This document shows positions 50,498 to 59,465 of a stretch of DNA of 64,000 nucleotides, in pieces. The DNA is taken from the NCBI GenBank assembly GCA_965229605.1, contig OZ245892.1:558001-622000 (forward strand), written 5' to 3'. Made by a program: the position numbers and the translations under genes. The stretch's first letter is position 1, and every line of letters starts with the position of its first letter. The notes below the pieces were generated by a model that was given only the letters and a program-made list of their open reading frames with translations, did no database searches and had not been told where the DNA came from. The DNA is from G965229605 sp965229605 (GTDB lineage: Bacteria > Pseudomonadota > Alphaproteobacteria > CBDDJK01).

Positions 50498-52026
50498 ATC
50501 TGGTTTTCCCCAATAACAGGGTGCTGCCAGTTCTTTACGGTGTGGACGACCGAAACCTGATCCGGCTTGAACAAAAACTCAAGATGTCTATTCACTATCG
50601 GGGCAATCAGGTCACGCTTGACGGGCCGGAAGCGGCTTGCGCGCAAGCCCGCAAGATTCTGGAGACCTTATATCAGCGTCTGGAGAGTGGATATGATCTG
50701 TCGGATGATGATCTTGAGGATCTTTTGAATTGGGCGAGTGGTGGAGATTGCGACTTATTTGGAAGATTGACGGAGGGGTTTGAAACGCCCAAGCGGCGGA
50801 TCACCAGTCGAGGACCTGGCCAGCAGAGTTATTTCAGGGCTTTGCAGGAAAAGACTCTGGTTTTTGCGGATGGCCCGGCTGGATGTGGCAAGACCTATAT
50901 TGCGGTTGCGGCGGCGGTCAAGGCTCTGACGGGGGGGCAGGTGCAGCGGATTGTTCTCACCCGCCCGGCTGTCGAGGCCGGAGAGCGGCTAGGCTTTCTT
51001 CCCGGGGCCATGAAGGAGAAAATTGATCCCTATTTGCGCCCGATTTATGATGCTCTGGACGATATGCTCCCGTCCGAGCAGTTACAACGGGCCCTTGATC
51101 AAGGCATGATAGAGATTGCGCCGTTGGCTTATATGCGCGGACGTAATTTGCGCGATGCCTTTATCATTCTTGATGAGGCCCAGAACACCACGCCTTTGCA
51201 GATGAAAATGTTTTTAACCCGGCTGGGCCGCGATAGCCGGATGGTGGTCAGCGGCGATTTAAGCCAGATAGACTTGCCTTCGGGGCAAAAAAGCGGCTTG
51301 AGTGATGCCATCCATACGCTTTGTGATATTCCTGATATTGCGATTTGCAGATTGAGTGCGGCGGATATTGTCAGGCATCCGCTGGTTGCGGCAATCACCG
51401 AAGCCTATAGTCAAAGGACTCATGCACAACCGGCCAAACAGAATCCGCCGCAAATAAGCGCGGAAGATGCCGGATTGATCATTGAAACCAATGTGGTGGC
51501 TGGTCGCTGGCCAAAGGCACTGCTGTCTCTGGTGGAGCCCTGTTTGCGTGCGGCCTATGGCTGGTGCCAGCAACATCAGGTTGCTGATTTGCCTGCAACG
51601 GCGAGTTTATCGATTGCCCTGATGGATGATAAGATGACTCAAAGCCTTAACCAGCAATGGCGCGGCAAGGATAGGCCGACCAATGTTCTTTCTTTCCCGG
51701 CTAACCCTGAAACAGTCAGTCCTCATTCCATTGCTGGCGACCCGGAGACCGAGCTTGGCGATATCTGTTTATCCCTGCAACGCATAAGAGCCGAAGCCCG
51801 GCAGGAGAATAAATCAGTCCAGGATCATTTTCAGCATTTGCTGGTGCACGGGCTTTTGCATTTGCTTGGCGAGGACCATCAAACCGAGGCCGAAGCCTTG
51901 AAAATGGAATCCATGGAGAGGGCCATTCTTGCCCGGCAGAATATTCCTGATCCCTATAAAGATGAAGGAAAAGCCCTTAAATTAGGCGAAGCCGTTAATT
52001 TGCAACAGGCTGATTTGCCGCAATAG
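50494..52026 (+). CDS. Fusion protein: PhoH-like ATPase (YbeZ) + endoribonuclease YbeY
   Basis: One 510-residue frame contains both proteins, which are usually adjacent separate genes. Residues 1 to about 310 are PhoH/YbeZ: a short KH-like N-terminus, Walker A DGPAGCGKTYIA (126-137), LTRPAVEAGERLGFLPG, Walker B FIILDEAQNTT (223-233) and VVSGDLSQIDLP. A linker of about 15 residues (about 308-322, Gln/Pro-rich) leads to YbeY, about 325-495: RGKDRPTNVLSFP (390-402), ELGDICLS, and the zinc motif HGLLHLLGEDH with His452, His456 and His462. Both active sites are intact. YbeY acts in 16S rRNA 3' maturation and ribosome quality control, and YbeZ is its known partner. Overlaps the miaB stop by 4 bp and the converging PhyH gene by 32 bp. 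Confidence 0.95.
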   Translation: MNLVFPNNRVLPVLYGVDDRNLIRLEQKLKMSIHYRGNQVTLDGPEAACAQARKILETLYQRLESGYDLSDDDLEDLLNWASGGDCDLFGRLTEGFETPKRRITSRGPGQQSYFRALQEKTLVFADGPAGCGKTYIAVAAAVKALTGGQVQRIVLTRPAVEAGERLGFLPGAMKEKIDPYLRPIYDALDDMLPSEQLQRALDQGMIEIAPLAYMRGRNLRDAFIILDEAQNTTPLQMKMFLTRLGRDSRMVVSGDLSQIDLPSGQKSGLSDAIHTLCDIPDIAICRLSAADIVRHPLVAAITEAYSQRTHAQPAKQNPPQISAEDAGLIIETNVVAGRWPKALLSLVEPCLRAAYGWCQQHQVADLPATASLSIALMDDKMTQSLNQQWRGKDRPTNVLSFPANPETVSPHSIAGDPETELGDICLSLQRIRAEARQENKSVQDHFQHLLVHGLLHLLGEDHQTEAEALKMESMERAILARQNIPDPYKDEGKALKLGEAVNLQQADLPQ

Positions 52027-52834
52027 GCGGATTAGGCGGGGCGGAGGGCCAGGGATAATCAAAGCCAAGAAGCTGCTGCATGCGCGCAGATAGCCCTTGT
52101 TGAAATTTCGGGTCCAGCCCATGCAGCATATCTTCAATTGGTTTGACGAATTTTGGCAGATATTCGACCAGCATTCCGATTCGTCCGGCCTGGCTGCGGT
52201 TAGGCATGCCGCAATGCCAGGTTGCGCCGAAAAACAGGATGACATCGCCGGGTTGCCCGGTGAGCCGGATACATTGATCAAAGAAATTATCTTCTTTGGT
52301 TGGATAGCGCAGGCTTTTCTGGGTTCCCGGCACCAGAGCGGTTGCGCCATTTTCTTCGGTAAAGGGGTCAATCAGGATGATAGCCTGGGCGTTTAAAGGA
52401 AAAGAGGCATTGATTTTCATCGGGAAAGTTTGTTTGCGGTATAAATCCCAATAGGGATAATCAATATGCGGTTCCTGTCCGCCAAAGCCGGGCATAAGGC
52501 GGGAGGCACATAAGCTGCCAAGCACAAATTCGCTGCCCAGAAAATGCTGCATGATGTCGAAGATTTGCTGGTTTTCAAGCATTTCGACAAAAATCGGGCT
52601 GAGTTCTGTCAGGCGCGGAAACCAGACACGCCGCTGCAAGGAGGCATCGGTGCCGCTTTGATTAAAGTGAGACCCGGTTTCGACGGTTGTATCGGTTTCT
52701 TTCACCAATATTTCGCGGGCTTTATTGATCATATCCTTGTCAAACAGGCCGGGCAGAAGAACAGCCCCGCTGCCGTCCAGAAGTTCATGGGCAGCTGCCG
52801 CCGGATCAAAATCTTTATGCGCCATAATTTTCAT
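51995..52834 (-). CDS. Phytanoyl-CoA dioxygenase (PhyH)-family oxygenase
   Basis: A 279-residue Fe(II)/2-oxoglutarate oxygenase. The first two metal ligands are His123 and Asp125 in EPHIDYPYWD, the distal His is His207 in GATWHCGMPN, and an Arg nearby (NRSQAGRIG) would hold 2-oxoglutarate. A strong ribosome site (AAGGAGGG) precedes the ATG. The substrate is unknown; the family hydroxylates varied small molecules in bacteria. It follows the Gfo/Idh/MocA gene by 43 bp and probably belongs with it and the divergent ABC transporter. The 3' end overlaps the PhoH-YbeY gene by 32 bp. Confidence 0.88.
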   Translation of the reverse strand: MKIMAHKDFDPAAAAHELLDGSGAVLLPGLFDKDMINKAREILVKETDTTVETGSHFNQSGTDASLQRRVWFPRLTELSPIFVEMLENQQIFDIMQHFLGSEFVLGSLCASRLMPGFGGQEPHIDYPYWDLYRKQTFPMKINASFPLNAQAIILIDPFTEENGATALVPGTQKSLRYPTKEDNFFDQCIRLTGQPGDVILFFGATWHCGMPNRSQAGRIGMLVEYLPKFVKPIEDMLHGLDPKFQQGLSARMQQLLGFDYPWPSAPPNPPIAANQPVAN

Positions 52835-52877
52835 TGTTCCCTCCTTTTAAGGCCTACTTACTATATAAATATGGTGG

Positions 52878-54032
52878 TCAGATATCAATCCAGATGCTTC
52901 CCTTTTTTGCTGATTCAGCCATGGCATGGATCACTTCAATCGAATGGAGCCCTTCTTCTGCTGTGGGATAGGAAAGGGCCAGAGGGTCCGGCTCCAGTCC
53001 TTTGGCGCGGGCATGGATAATCTCGCCAAGGTCACGGTAGATATTGGCAAAGGCAAGCGGCATTCCCTCGCTATGACCCACAGTGACCCGGCTGGCCCTT
53101 GCAGCGGCAGGGGCTAAATAGGTTGCCCCGCGCTCCAGCACCCGAGTCGGCTGGTTCAAAGGTGTCCAGAACAGCTGGTTTGGCTGTTCCTGACTCCATC
53201 TAAGCCCGCCTTTTTCGCCAAAAACCTGCAAAGCCAGACCATGCGTGCGTCCAATCGCCAATCCACTCGACCAGGCCCGGCCAATGGTGCCATTGCTCAT
53301 ACGAAAAGCACTCAAGGCATCGTCTTCCAGCTGACGACCGGCAATCCCATGCGCAAAATCGCTTGAAACACGGGTGATTTTTTGCCCGGTCACATAGCAG
53401 GCCATATGAAGGGCGTGAATCCCGCAATCTACCGAAATCGCGGATACCCCGGCAAGGGCCGGATCAAATCGCCAGCGCACCCGTGGATTATCAGCATCAG
53501 CCGCATCGGCCATAAAGCCGCCCGCAAATTCGGCAACAACCACCCGGATGGCCCCAAGCTCGCCCGCTTCAACCATGGCCCGCATTTGCCGGACAAGCGG
53601 ATAGCCAGTATAGCCATAATTAACCGCACAAATCCGCTCATTCTTTTTGGCGGTTGCCACCAACTCCCGGCCTTCTTCAACCGTCATCGTCATCGGTTTT
53701 TCACACAGCACATGAAAACCGGCTTCAAGAAAAGCGCTGGCAATGGTGAAATGGGTGGCGTTGGGCGTGGCAACGGTAACCAGCGATATCCGGTCCGGTC
53801 GTTTGCTTTCCCCCTCCAGCATGGCCTGCCAGTCCGTATAGGCTCGATCTGGCGACAGGCCTAATGAAATCCCGTATTTTTGGGCTTTTTCGGGGTCAAT
53901 ATCCAGGGCCCCGGCAACAAAACTGAACTTTCCATCAAGGCTGGCTCCAATACGATGGGCCAAGCCAATCTGGCTGCCTTCGCCGCCGCCAACCAGTCCC
54001 CAGCCTGATCTATGGGTCCTGACCCTGGTCAT
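52878..54032 (-). CDS. Gfo/Idh/MocA-family NAD(P)-dependent oxidoreductase
   Basis: The start at 54032 gives 384 residues and begins just before the NAD-binding strand (GWGLVGGGEGSQIG); an open frame further upstream has no support. Family motifs: TVATPNATHFTIASAFLEAG, HVLCEKPMTM (EKP), and VNYGYTGYPLVRQMRAMV. The C-terminal domain includes VSAISVDCGIHALHMACYVT with the D-x-x-x-H pattern. These enzymes act on sugars, inositols or similar polyols. It is divergent from the ABC transporter operon (164 bp between starts) and upstream of the PhyH-type oxygenase, implying a shared pathway. Its first codons contain palindrome copy 3. Confidence 0.9.
   Translation of the reverse strand: MTRVRTHRSGWGLVGGGEGSQIGLAHRIGASLDGKFSFVAGALDIDPEKAQKYGISLGLSPDRAYTDWQAMLEGESKRPDRISLVTVATPNATHFTIASAFLEAGFHVLCEKPMTMTVEEGRELVATAKKNERICAVNYGYTGYPLVRQMRAMVEAGELGAIRVVVAEFAGGFMADAADADNPRVRWRFDPALAGVSAISVDCGIHALHMACYVTGQKITRVSSDFAHGIAGRQLEDDALSAFRMSNGTIGRAWSSGLAIGRTHGLALQVFGEKGGLRWSQEQPNQLFWTPLNQPTRVLERGATYLAPAAARASRVTVGHSEGMPLAFANIYRDLGEIIHARAKGLEPDPLALSYPTAEEGLHSIEVIHAMAESAKKGSIWIDI
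54014..54025. promoter_or_regulatory. Palindrome GGGTCCTGACCC, copy 3
   Basis: Identical to the copies at 5427 and 45115, and sharing the 17-bp context with the latter. Here it falls inside the first codons of the oxidoreductase gene (residues TRVRTH) as predicted, in the divergent region ahead of the ABC transporter operon. Confidence 0.45.
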
Positions 54033-54196
54033 GTGGTTTCCCCTAAAACCAATATACAAGTATGTTTTATCTGTTTCCCATAAAAGAAAAACCGGCGATA
54101 GAAAAGCCAAACCGTATAAATTCGGGATAAAGGCTTGCATTGCCGGGTAAAGTCCGTATGTTTAAGGCAGATATTGTCAAAGAGGGAGAGACCATA

Positions 54197-55777
54197 ATGA
54201 CGTCCAGTAGCAAATATTTTTCTTTAAATTCAAATATTTCACGCCGTGGCTTGCTTCAAGGCGGGGCAGCACTCGGGGCAGCTTCCATGCTGATGCCGCT
54301 CGGGACGTGCCAGGCTGCAGCAGCCCCCAAGCGCGGTGGCAAATTGCGCCTGGCCATGGGACATGGCAACACCACCGATGGCTATGATCCGGCGATCTGG
54401 GACAATGCCTATACCCAGGTTTTTGCAACGGCGCGCCATGCGAATTTGACAGAAGTTGCGGCAGACGGACAGCTTGAAGGGGAATTGGCGGAATCATGGG
54501 ACAGTTCCCCTGATGCCACGGTCTGGACCTTGAAACTGCGCGAAGGGGTGACATTCCATAGCGGAAAAACACTGACCGCAGACGATGTCATTGCTTCTAT
54601 CAACCACCACCGCGGCGAAGACAGCCAGTCTGCGGCCAAACCGATTGTGGCCCCGATTAAAGAAATCAAGGCTGATGGTCCGAACCGGGTGGTTGTCACG
54701 CTTGAAGCTGGAAATGCGGACTTCCCCTTTATTATTTCTGATTACCATTTGCCGATCATGCCAGCGGTTGATGGAAAAATCGATCCCACCAGTTCTGATG
54801 GCTGCGGGGCCTATGTTGTTGATTCCTATGAACCCGGCGTGCGGGCGGCCTTAACCCGCAACCCGAATTACTGGAAAGCCGGACGCGGGCATTTTGGCGA
54901 AGTTGAAATTTATTCGGTGCTTGATTCGGCTGCCCGCCAGAACGGGCTGCTGACCGGTGAATTTGATGTCATTGACCGGGTCGATTTGAACACCATTCAC
55001 CTGCTCAAGCGGCGTCAAAATGTTGAAGTGCTGACAACAACCGGCACCCAGCATTATACATTTGCCATGGATACACGGGCGGCTCCTTTTAATGATAATA
55101 ATGTCCGTATGGCCTTGAAATACGGGATTGATCGCCAGGAACTGGTTGAAAAAATCCTCAATGGCTACGGAGAAGTCGGCAATGATCATCCAATCGGACG
55201 TTCCAACCGGTTCTTTAATACCGAACTGGCGCAGAAAACCTATGACCCCGATCAAGCCAAACATTATTTGAAAAAGGCCGGACTGGATTCGTTGACCGTT
55301 GATCTCAGTGCAGCCGATGCCGCCTTCACCGGTGCCGTTGATGCAGCCGTGCTCTATGCAGAAAAAGCAGCTGCGGCCGGGATTACGCTCAATGTTCAGC
55401 GTGAACCGAATGACGGCTATTGGTCAAATGTCTGGATGGTCAAACCCTGGTCTGCGGTTTACTGGGGCGGACGGCCCACCGAAGACTGGATGTTCACAAC
55501 CGCTTATGCTTCCGGGGCGGCCTGGAATGATACATTCTGGGAAAATGAACGCTTCAACAAGCTGCTAGTTGACGCACGTGCTGAATTGAATAATGACCGT
55601 CGCCGGGAAATGTATTGGGAAATGCAGGACCTTGTCGCCAATCAGGGCGGGGTGCTTGTCCCGATGTTTGCCAGCTATGTCATGGCGCATTCAGACACGA
55701 TTGCCCATCCCGATCAGGTCGCGGCCAACTGGACGCTGGATGGATTCCGCATTTGTGAACGCTGGTGGTTTGCTTGA
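54197..55777 (+). CDS. ABC transporter solute-binding protein, family 5 (dipeptide/oligopeptide type), Tat-exported
   Basis: The start at 54197 has GAGGGAGAG upstream, giving 526 residues; a frame open from 54140 is longer. The signal peptide is a Tat type: NISRRGLLQGGAALGAASML with the twin Arg. The mature SBP_bac_5 domain shows GGKLRLAMGHG, LTEVAADGQLEGELAESWDS, WTLKLREGVTFHSGKTLTAD and VRMALKYGIDRQELVEKIL. It should capture a peptide or similar solute in the periplasm and give it to the following permeases. The neighbours suggest a substrate that is later oxidised, not only peptide. Confidence 0.93.
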   Translation: MTSSSKYFSLNSNISRRGLLQGGAALGAASMLMPLGTCQAAAAPKRGGKLRLAMGHGNTTDGYDPAIWDNAYTQVFATARHANLTEVAADGQLEGELAESWDSSPDATVWTLKLREGVTFHSGKTLTADDVIASINHHRGEDSQSAAKPIVAPIKEIKADGPNRVVVTLEAGNADFPFIISDYHLPIMPAVDGKIDPTSSDGCGAYVVDSYEPGVRAALTRNPNYWKAGRGHFGEVEIYSVLDSAARQNGLLTGEFDVIDRVDLNTIHLLKRRQNVEVLTTTGTQHYTFAMDTRAAPFNDNNVRMALKYGIDRQELVEKILNGYGEVGNDHPIGRSNRFFNTELAQKTYDPDQAKHYLKKAGLDSLTVDLSAADAAFTGAVDAAVLYAEKAAAAGITLNVQREPNDGYWSNVWMVKPWSAVYWGGRPTEDWMFTTAYASGAAWNDTFWENERFNKLLVDARAELNNDRRREMYWEMQDLVANQGGVLVPMFASYVMAHSDTIAHPDQVAANWTLDGFRICERWWFA

Positions 55778-55840
55778 TCTGATATAAGCTAATAGGCAGC
55801 AGGCCAGGCGGCCTCGCTGTGCAGGGATAACAGCCGCGCT

Positions 55841-56794
55841 ATGCAGGGAATTATCAAAATGGTGGTCCAGCGTCTCGGGCTGGGCCTTGTCACCCTTCTT
55901 GTGATTTCCCTGATTATTTTCGGGGCCATTGAACTCCTGCCCGGTGATCTGGCTGAAGAAATTCTTGGACAATCGGCAACGGAGGAAACCGTTGCCGCTT
56001 TCCGCAAGAATTTGGGGCTGGATCAACCGGCCTGGAAACGCTACCTGCAATGGCTCGGCGGGGCTGTGCAAGGTGATCTTGGCGTCTCGCTGGCCAATCA
56101 GCGGCCTATCGGGGACCTGATCGGCGGGCGGCTTGGAAATACTTTGTTCCTTGCTCTTTATGCCGCCGCGATTGCTGTGCCTCTGTCGCTTTTTTTGGGG
56201 ATTCTGGCCGCCCTCTATCGCAATTCGCTCTATGATCGCATGGTCAATATCGTGACGCTGGGGTCTATTTCTTTCCCCGAATTTTTTGTCGCCTATATCC
56301 TGATCTTTGTCATTGCGCAGGCCGGGCTGTTTCCGTCGATTGCCTCGATCAACCCCGATGCCTCGCTTGGCGAAAAACTATACCGGACATTCTTGCCAGC
56401 CTTGACCCTGACCCTGGTGGTCACTGCCCATATGATGCGCATGACCCGGGCCGCGATCATCAATCTTCTGGCCTCCCCCTATATTGAAATGGCCCGCTTG
56501 AAAGGCTTAAAACCCGGCCGGATTATTTTACGCCATGCCTTACCCAATGCGCTGGCCCCGATTATCAATGTGATCGCGCTCAATCTGGCCTATCTGATCA
56601 CCGGCGTTGTGGTGGTGGAGGTGGTGTTTGTCTATCCCGGGCTGGGGCAGCTTATGGTTGATTCGGTCGCCAAGCGTGATGTGACCGTTGTCCAGGCCGC
56701 CGCCCTGATTTTTGCCTGCGCCTATGTTCTGTTGAACTTGACCGCAGATGTGCTTTCCACCCTTTCAAACCCGCGCCTTGTCCACAAGCGTTAA
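55841..56794 (+). CDS. ABC transporter permease, DppB/OppB type
   Basis: A 317-residue inner-membrane permease with six membrane segments. It has the typical N-terminus (VQRLGLGLVTLLVISLIIFG), an L-P-G-D motif, LGLDQPAWKRYLQWLGGAVQ, and the EAA loop region (IEMARLKGLKPGRIILRHAL, then PNALAPIINVIALNLAYLIT). The end GGLGQLMVDSV-type YPGLGQLMVDSVAKRD is conserved in DppB. Follows the binding protein by 63 bp. Confidence 0.94.
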   Translation: MQGIIKMVVQRLGLGLVTLLVISLIIFGAIELLPGDLAEEILGQSATEETVAAFRKNLGLDQPAWKRYLQWLGGAVQGDLGVSLANQRPIGDLIGGRLGNTLFLALYAAAIAVPLSLFLGILAALYRNSLYDRMVNIVTLGSISFPEFFVAYILIFVIAQAGLFPSIASINPDASLGEKLYRTFLPALTLTLVVTAHMMRMTRAAIINLLASPYIEMARLKGLKPGRIILRHALPNALAPIINVIALNLAYLITGVVVVEVVFVYPGLGQLMVDSVAKRDVTVVQAAALIFACAYVLLNLTADVLSTLSNPRLVHKR

Positions 56795-56821
56795 ATTCAT
56801 AAAAAGAGGCTGTTAGAATAA

Positions 56822-57757
56822 ATGGACGAACCGTTAAGCATAGGAGGAGGCGTTCTCTGGCTATCCGTCGGGCTTGGGCTGATTGCTGTGCTTGGCTGGG
56901 GATTACGCCAACTCGTTGCCACCTATAGCACGCACAAGATCGCCCGCGTGGCCCGCACGGCCCCGGTGAGTGCCTGTTTCGGTGTGGTTGTCATTGCCCT
57001 TTATGTTCTTGTTGCAGTTTTTGCCCCTTTCATTGCCCCGTTTGGGGAACGCGAAGTGGTCGGCGGTGAATATTTGCCGTGGGATGCCACCCATTGGCTG
57101 GGCACCGATAATCTGGGGCGTGATATGCTGACCCGCCTGCTTTACGGGGCCCGAAATACAGTCGGCATTGCTTTCCTGACCACGGCCCTGGCTTTTATTC
57201 TTGGTTCGGTTGCAGGTCTGCTGGCGGCAGCTGTTGGCGGCTGGCTTGATCAGGTCCTCAGCCGGATTGTTGATGTTCTGATGGCCATTCCGGCCCTGAT
57301 TTTCGCCCTGCTGCTGCTGACGATTGTTGGCACTTCGATCTTTAATATGATTATGGTCATCGCCTTGATTGATTCCACCCGCGTCTTTCGACTGGCGCGG
57401 GCAGTGGCAATGAATATCGTGGTTATGGATTATATCGAAGCCGCCCGTTTGCGCGGGGAAGGGCTGTGGCGGCTGATTGTGCGCGAAATCCTGCCCAATG
57501 CAACCGCCCCCTTGATTGCTGAATTCGGGCTGCGTTTCTGTTTTGTCTTTTTGATGATTTCTGCTCTGTCTTTCCTGGGACTGGGCATTCAGCCGCCAAC
57601 CGCTGACTGGGGGTCAATGGTGCGGGACAATGCAACGCTGATTACCTTTGGCGATATCACGCCACTACTTCCCGCAACCGCGATTGCCCTTTTAACGGTT
57701 GCGGTGAATTTTGTCGTTGACTGGATGCTGCATCAGGCAAGCGGATTGAAGGAATAA
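56822..57757 (+). CDS. ABC transporter permease, DppC/OppC type
   Basis: A 311-residue permease and partner of the DppB-type protein. It shows VFAPFIAPFG (typical oppC N-terminal pattern), HWLGTDNLGRDMLTRLLYGA, the membrane segments ILGSVAGLLAAAVGGWLDQV and LMAIPALIFALLLLTIVGTS, the EAA loop YIEAARLRGEGLWRLIVREI and LSFLGLGIQPPTADWGSMVR. It lies 27 bp after dppB and 2 bp before the ATPase gene. Confidence 0.94.
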   Translation: MDEPLSIGGGVLWLSVGLGLIAVLGWGLRQLVATYSTHKIARVARTAPVSACFGVVVIALYVLVAVFAPFIAPFGEREVVGGEYLPWDATHWLGTDNLGRDMLTRLLYGARNTVGIAFLTTALAFILGSVAGLLAAAVGGWLDQVLSRIVDVLMAIPALIFALLLLTIVGTSIFNMIMVIALIDSTRVFRLARAVAMNIVVMDYIEAARLRGEGLWRLIVREILPNATAPLIAEFGLRFCFVFLMISALSFLGLGIQPPTADWGSMVRDNATLITFGDITPLLPATAIALLTVAVNFVVDWMLHQASGLKE

Positions 57758-57759
57758 TC

Positions 57760-59442
57760 ATGGCGGCTTCCACTCAATCCGGTCCGGCGCAAACGGCTGC
57801 CCAAAAAGACGACAAGCAGGATGCAGAAGTCCTGTTGACCGTGCGCGATTTGCGCATTGAAGGGCGCAGCGACGATGTCTGGAGTGAGATTGTCAAAGGC
57901 GTGAGCCTGACCCTCCATAAAGGGGAGGTCTTGGGGCTGATCGGCGAATCAGGGGCTGGCAAGTCAACCGTTGGCCTGGCGGCTATGGGTTTCACGCGTG
58001 ATGGCTGTCGCATCTCTGGCGGCGAGATTTTATTTGATGGCATGGATTTGCGCGAAGCCCCGCGCTATCAACGCCGTGCCTTGCGCTCCAAACGCATTGC
58101 CTATGTTGCCCAATCGGCTGCCGCCAGCTTTAATCCGGCGCACCGGCTGATCGACCAATATAGTGAAGGGCCGGTGGTCCATAATGTGATGAGCCGGGAT
58201 GAGGCCGAAAGCGATGCGGTTGAACTTTATCGGCGTATGCGGCTGCCCAATCCGGATGATATCGGTTTTCGCTATCCCCATCAGGTGTCGGGCGGGCAAC
58301 TTCAACGGGCGATGACGGCTATGGCGATGGCCTGCCGTCCAGACCTGATTATTTTTGATGAGCCAACAACTGCGCTTGATGTGACCACGCAGATTGAGGT
58401 GCTGTCGGCGATCCGTGATATTGTTGAGCAATTTAATACGGCGGCGATTTATATCACCCATGATCTGGCGGTGGTTGCGCAGATGGCGGATCGCATCAAG
58501 ATTTTGTTGCGCGGCGAAGAGATTGAAGAGGCTGATACGGCGTCCATGCTTGCCAACCCGCAAGAAGATTACACCAAAACACTTTGGGCTGTGCGCAGTT
58601 TCACACGCGCCGAACAGCCTGCCCCGAAGGCGAAAGAAACCCCGGTTATTGCGGTTAAGGGAATCAGCGCGGCCTATGGGAAAATTCCCGTCCTTTTCAA
58701 TGTTGGTTTTGATATTCATAAGCGGCGCACCGTGGCGGTTGTTGGTGAATCGGGATCAGGTAAATCAACCGTGGCCCGCGTGATCACGGGTCTTTTGCCG
58801 CCAAGTGCAGGCAGCATTGAATTTAATGGCACCGCACTGCCGCCAGACTATCGTAACCGCAGCAAAGACCAGCTGCGCCAGGTCCAGATGATCTATCAGA
58901 TGGCTGATACCGCTTTAAATCCCAAGCACCGGATTCGGGAATTGATCGGCCGTCCGGTTGCTTTTTATCTGGGTTTGCGCGGGAAAGAACTGACCGAACG
59001 GATTCGGGAGTTGTTGCACCTGATTGAACTGGAGCCTGATGATTTTATTGACCGTTTTCCTTCCGAGCTTTCGGGCGGGCAGAAGCAGCGCATCGGCATT
59101 GCGCGTGCATTGGCGGCCGAGCCGCAATTTATCATCTGTGATGAAGTGACCTCGGCCCTGGATCAGCTGGTGGCCGAAGGTATTCTCAAACTTCTTGATC
59201 AGCTGCAAAGCCAGCTTGATCTGGCCTATATGTTTATTACCCATGATCTGGCAACTGTGCGGGCGATTGCCGATGAGGTCGTGGTGATGAAAGAAGGCAA
59301 GGTGATTGAAAAAGGCGGGAAGACCGAAATGTTTACGCCGCCGCATGATCCTTATACCGAGCTTCTTTTATCCTCGGTCCCTGAAATGGACCCGGACTGG
59401 TTGACGCATCTGCTGGAAGCACGGGCAAAAGCCGATTCGTAA
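57760..59442 (+). CDS. ABC transporter ATP-binding protein, DppD-DppF in one chain
   Basis: 560 residues with two complete ATPase domains. Domain 1 (about 24-275): Walker A GESGAGKST (62-70), signature VSGGQLQRAM, Walker B LIIFDEPTTALD, and ITHDLAVVAQ. Domain 2 (about 290-545): Walker A GESGSGKSTV (about 328-337), signature LSGGQKQRIGIARAL, Walker B FIICDEVTSALD and ITHDLATVRAI. It supplies both ATPase halves of the transporter. Fused DppDF proteins are common in alphaproteobacterial solute operons. It starts 2 bp after the permease gene. Confidence 0.95.
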   Translation: MAASTQSGPAQTAAQKDDKQDAEVLLTVRDLRIEGRSDDVWSEIVKGVSLTLHKGEVLGLIGESGAGKSTVGLAAMGFTRDGCRISGGEILFDGMDLREAPRYQRRALRSKRIAYVAQSAAASFNPAHRLIDQYSEGPVVHNVMSRDEAESDAVELYRRMRLPNPDDIGFRYPHQVSGGQLQRAMTAMAMACRPDLIIFDEPTTALDVTTQIEVLSAIRDIVEQFNTAAIYITHDLAVVAQMADRIKILLRGEEIEEADTASMLANPQEDYTKTLWAVRSFTRAEQPAPKAKETPVIAVKGISAAYGKIPVLFNVGFDIHKRRTVAVVGESGSGKSTVARVITGLLPPSAGSIEFNGTALPPDYRNRSKDQLRQVQMIYQMADTALNPKHRIRELIGRPVAFYLGLRGKELTERIRELLHLIELEPDDFIDRFPSELSGGQKQRIGIARALAAEPQFIICDEVTSALDQLVAEGILKLLDQLQSQLDLAYMFITHDLATVRAIADEVVVMKEGKVIEKGGKTEMFTPPHDPYTELLLSSVPEMDPDWLTHLLEARAKADS

Positions 59443-59465
59443 GCCAGTATCTTACTGCATATATT

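Noticed and set aside
58030..58719. Minus-strand 229-codon frame
   Set aside because: Lies wholly inside the double ATPase gene, whose motifs are clear on the other strand.
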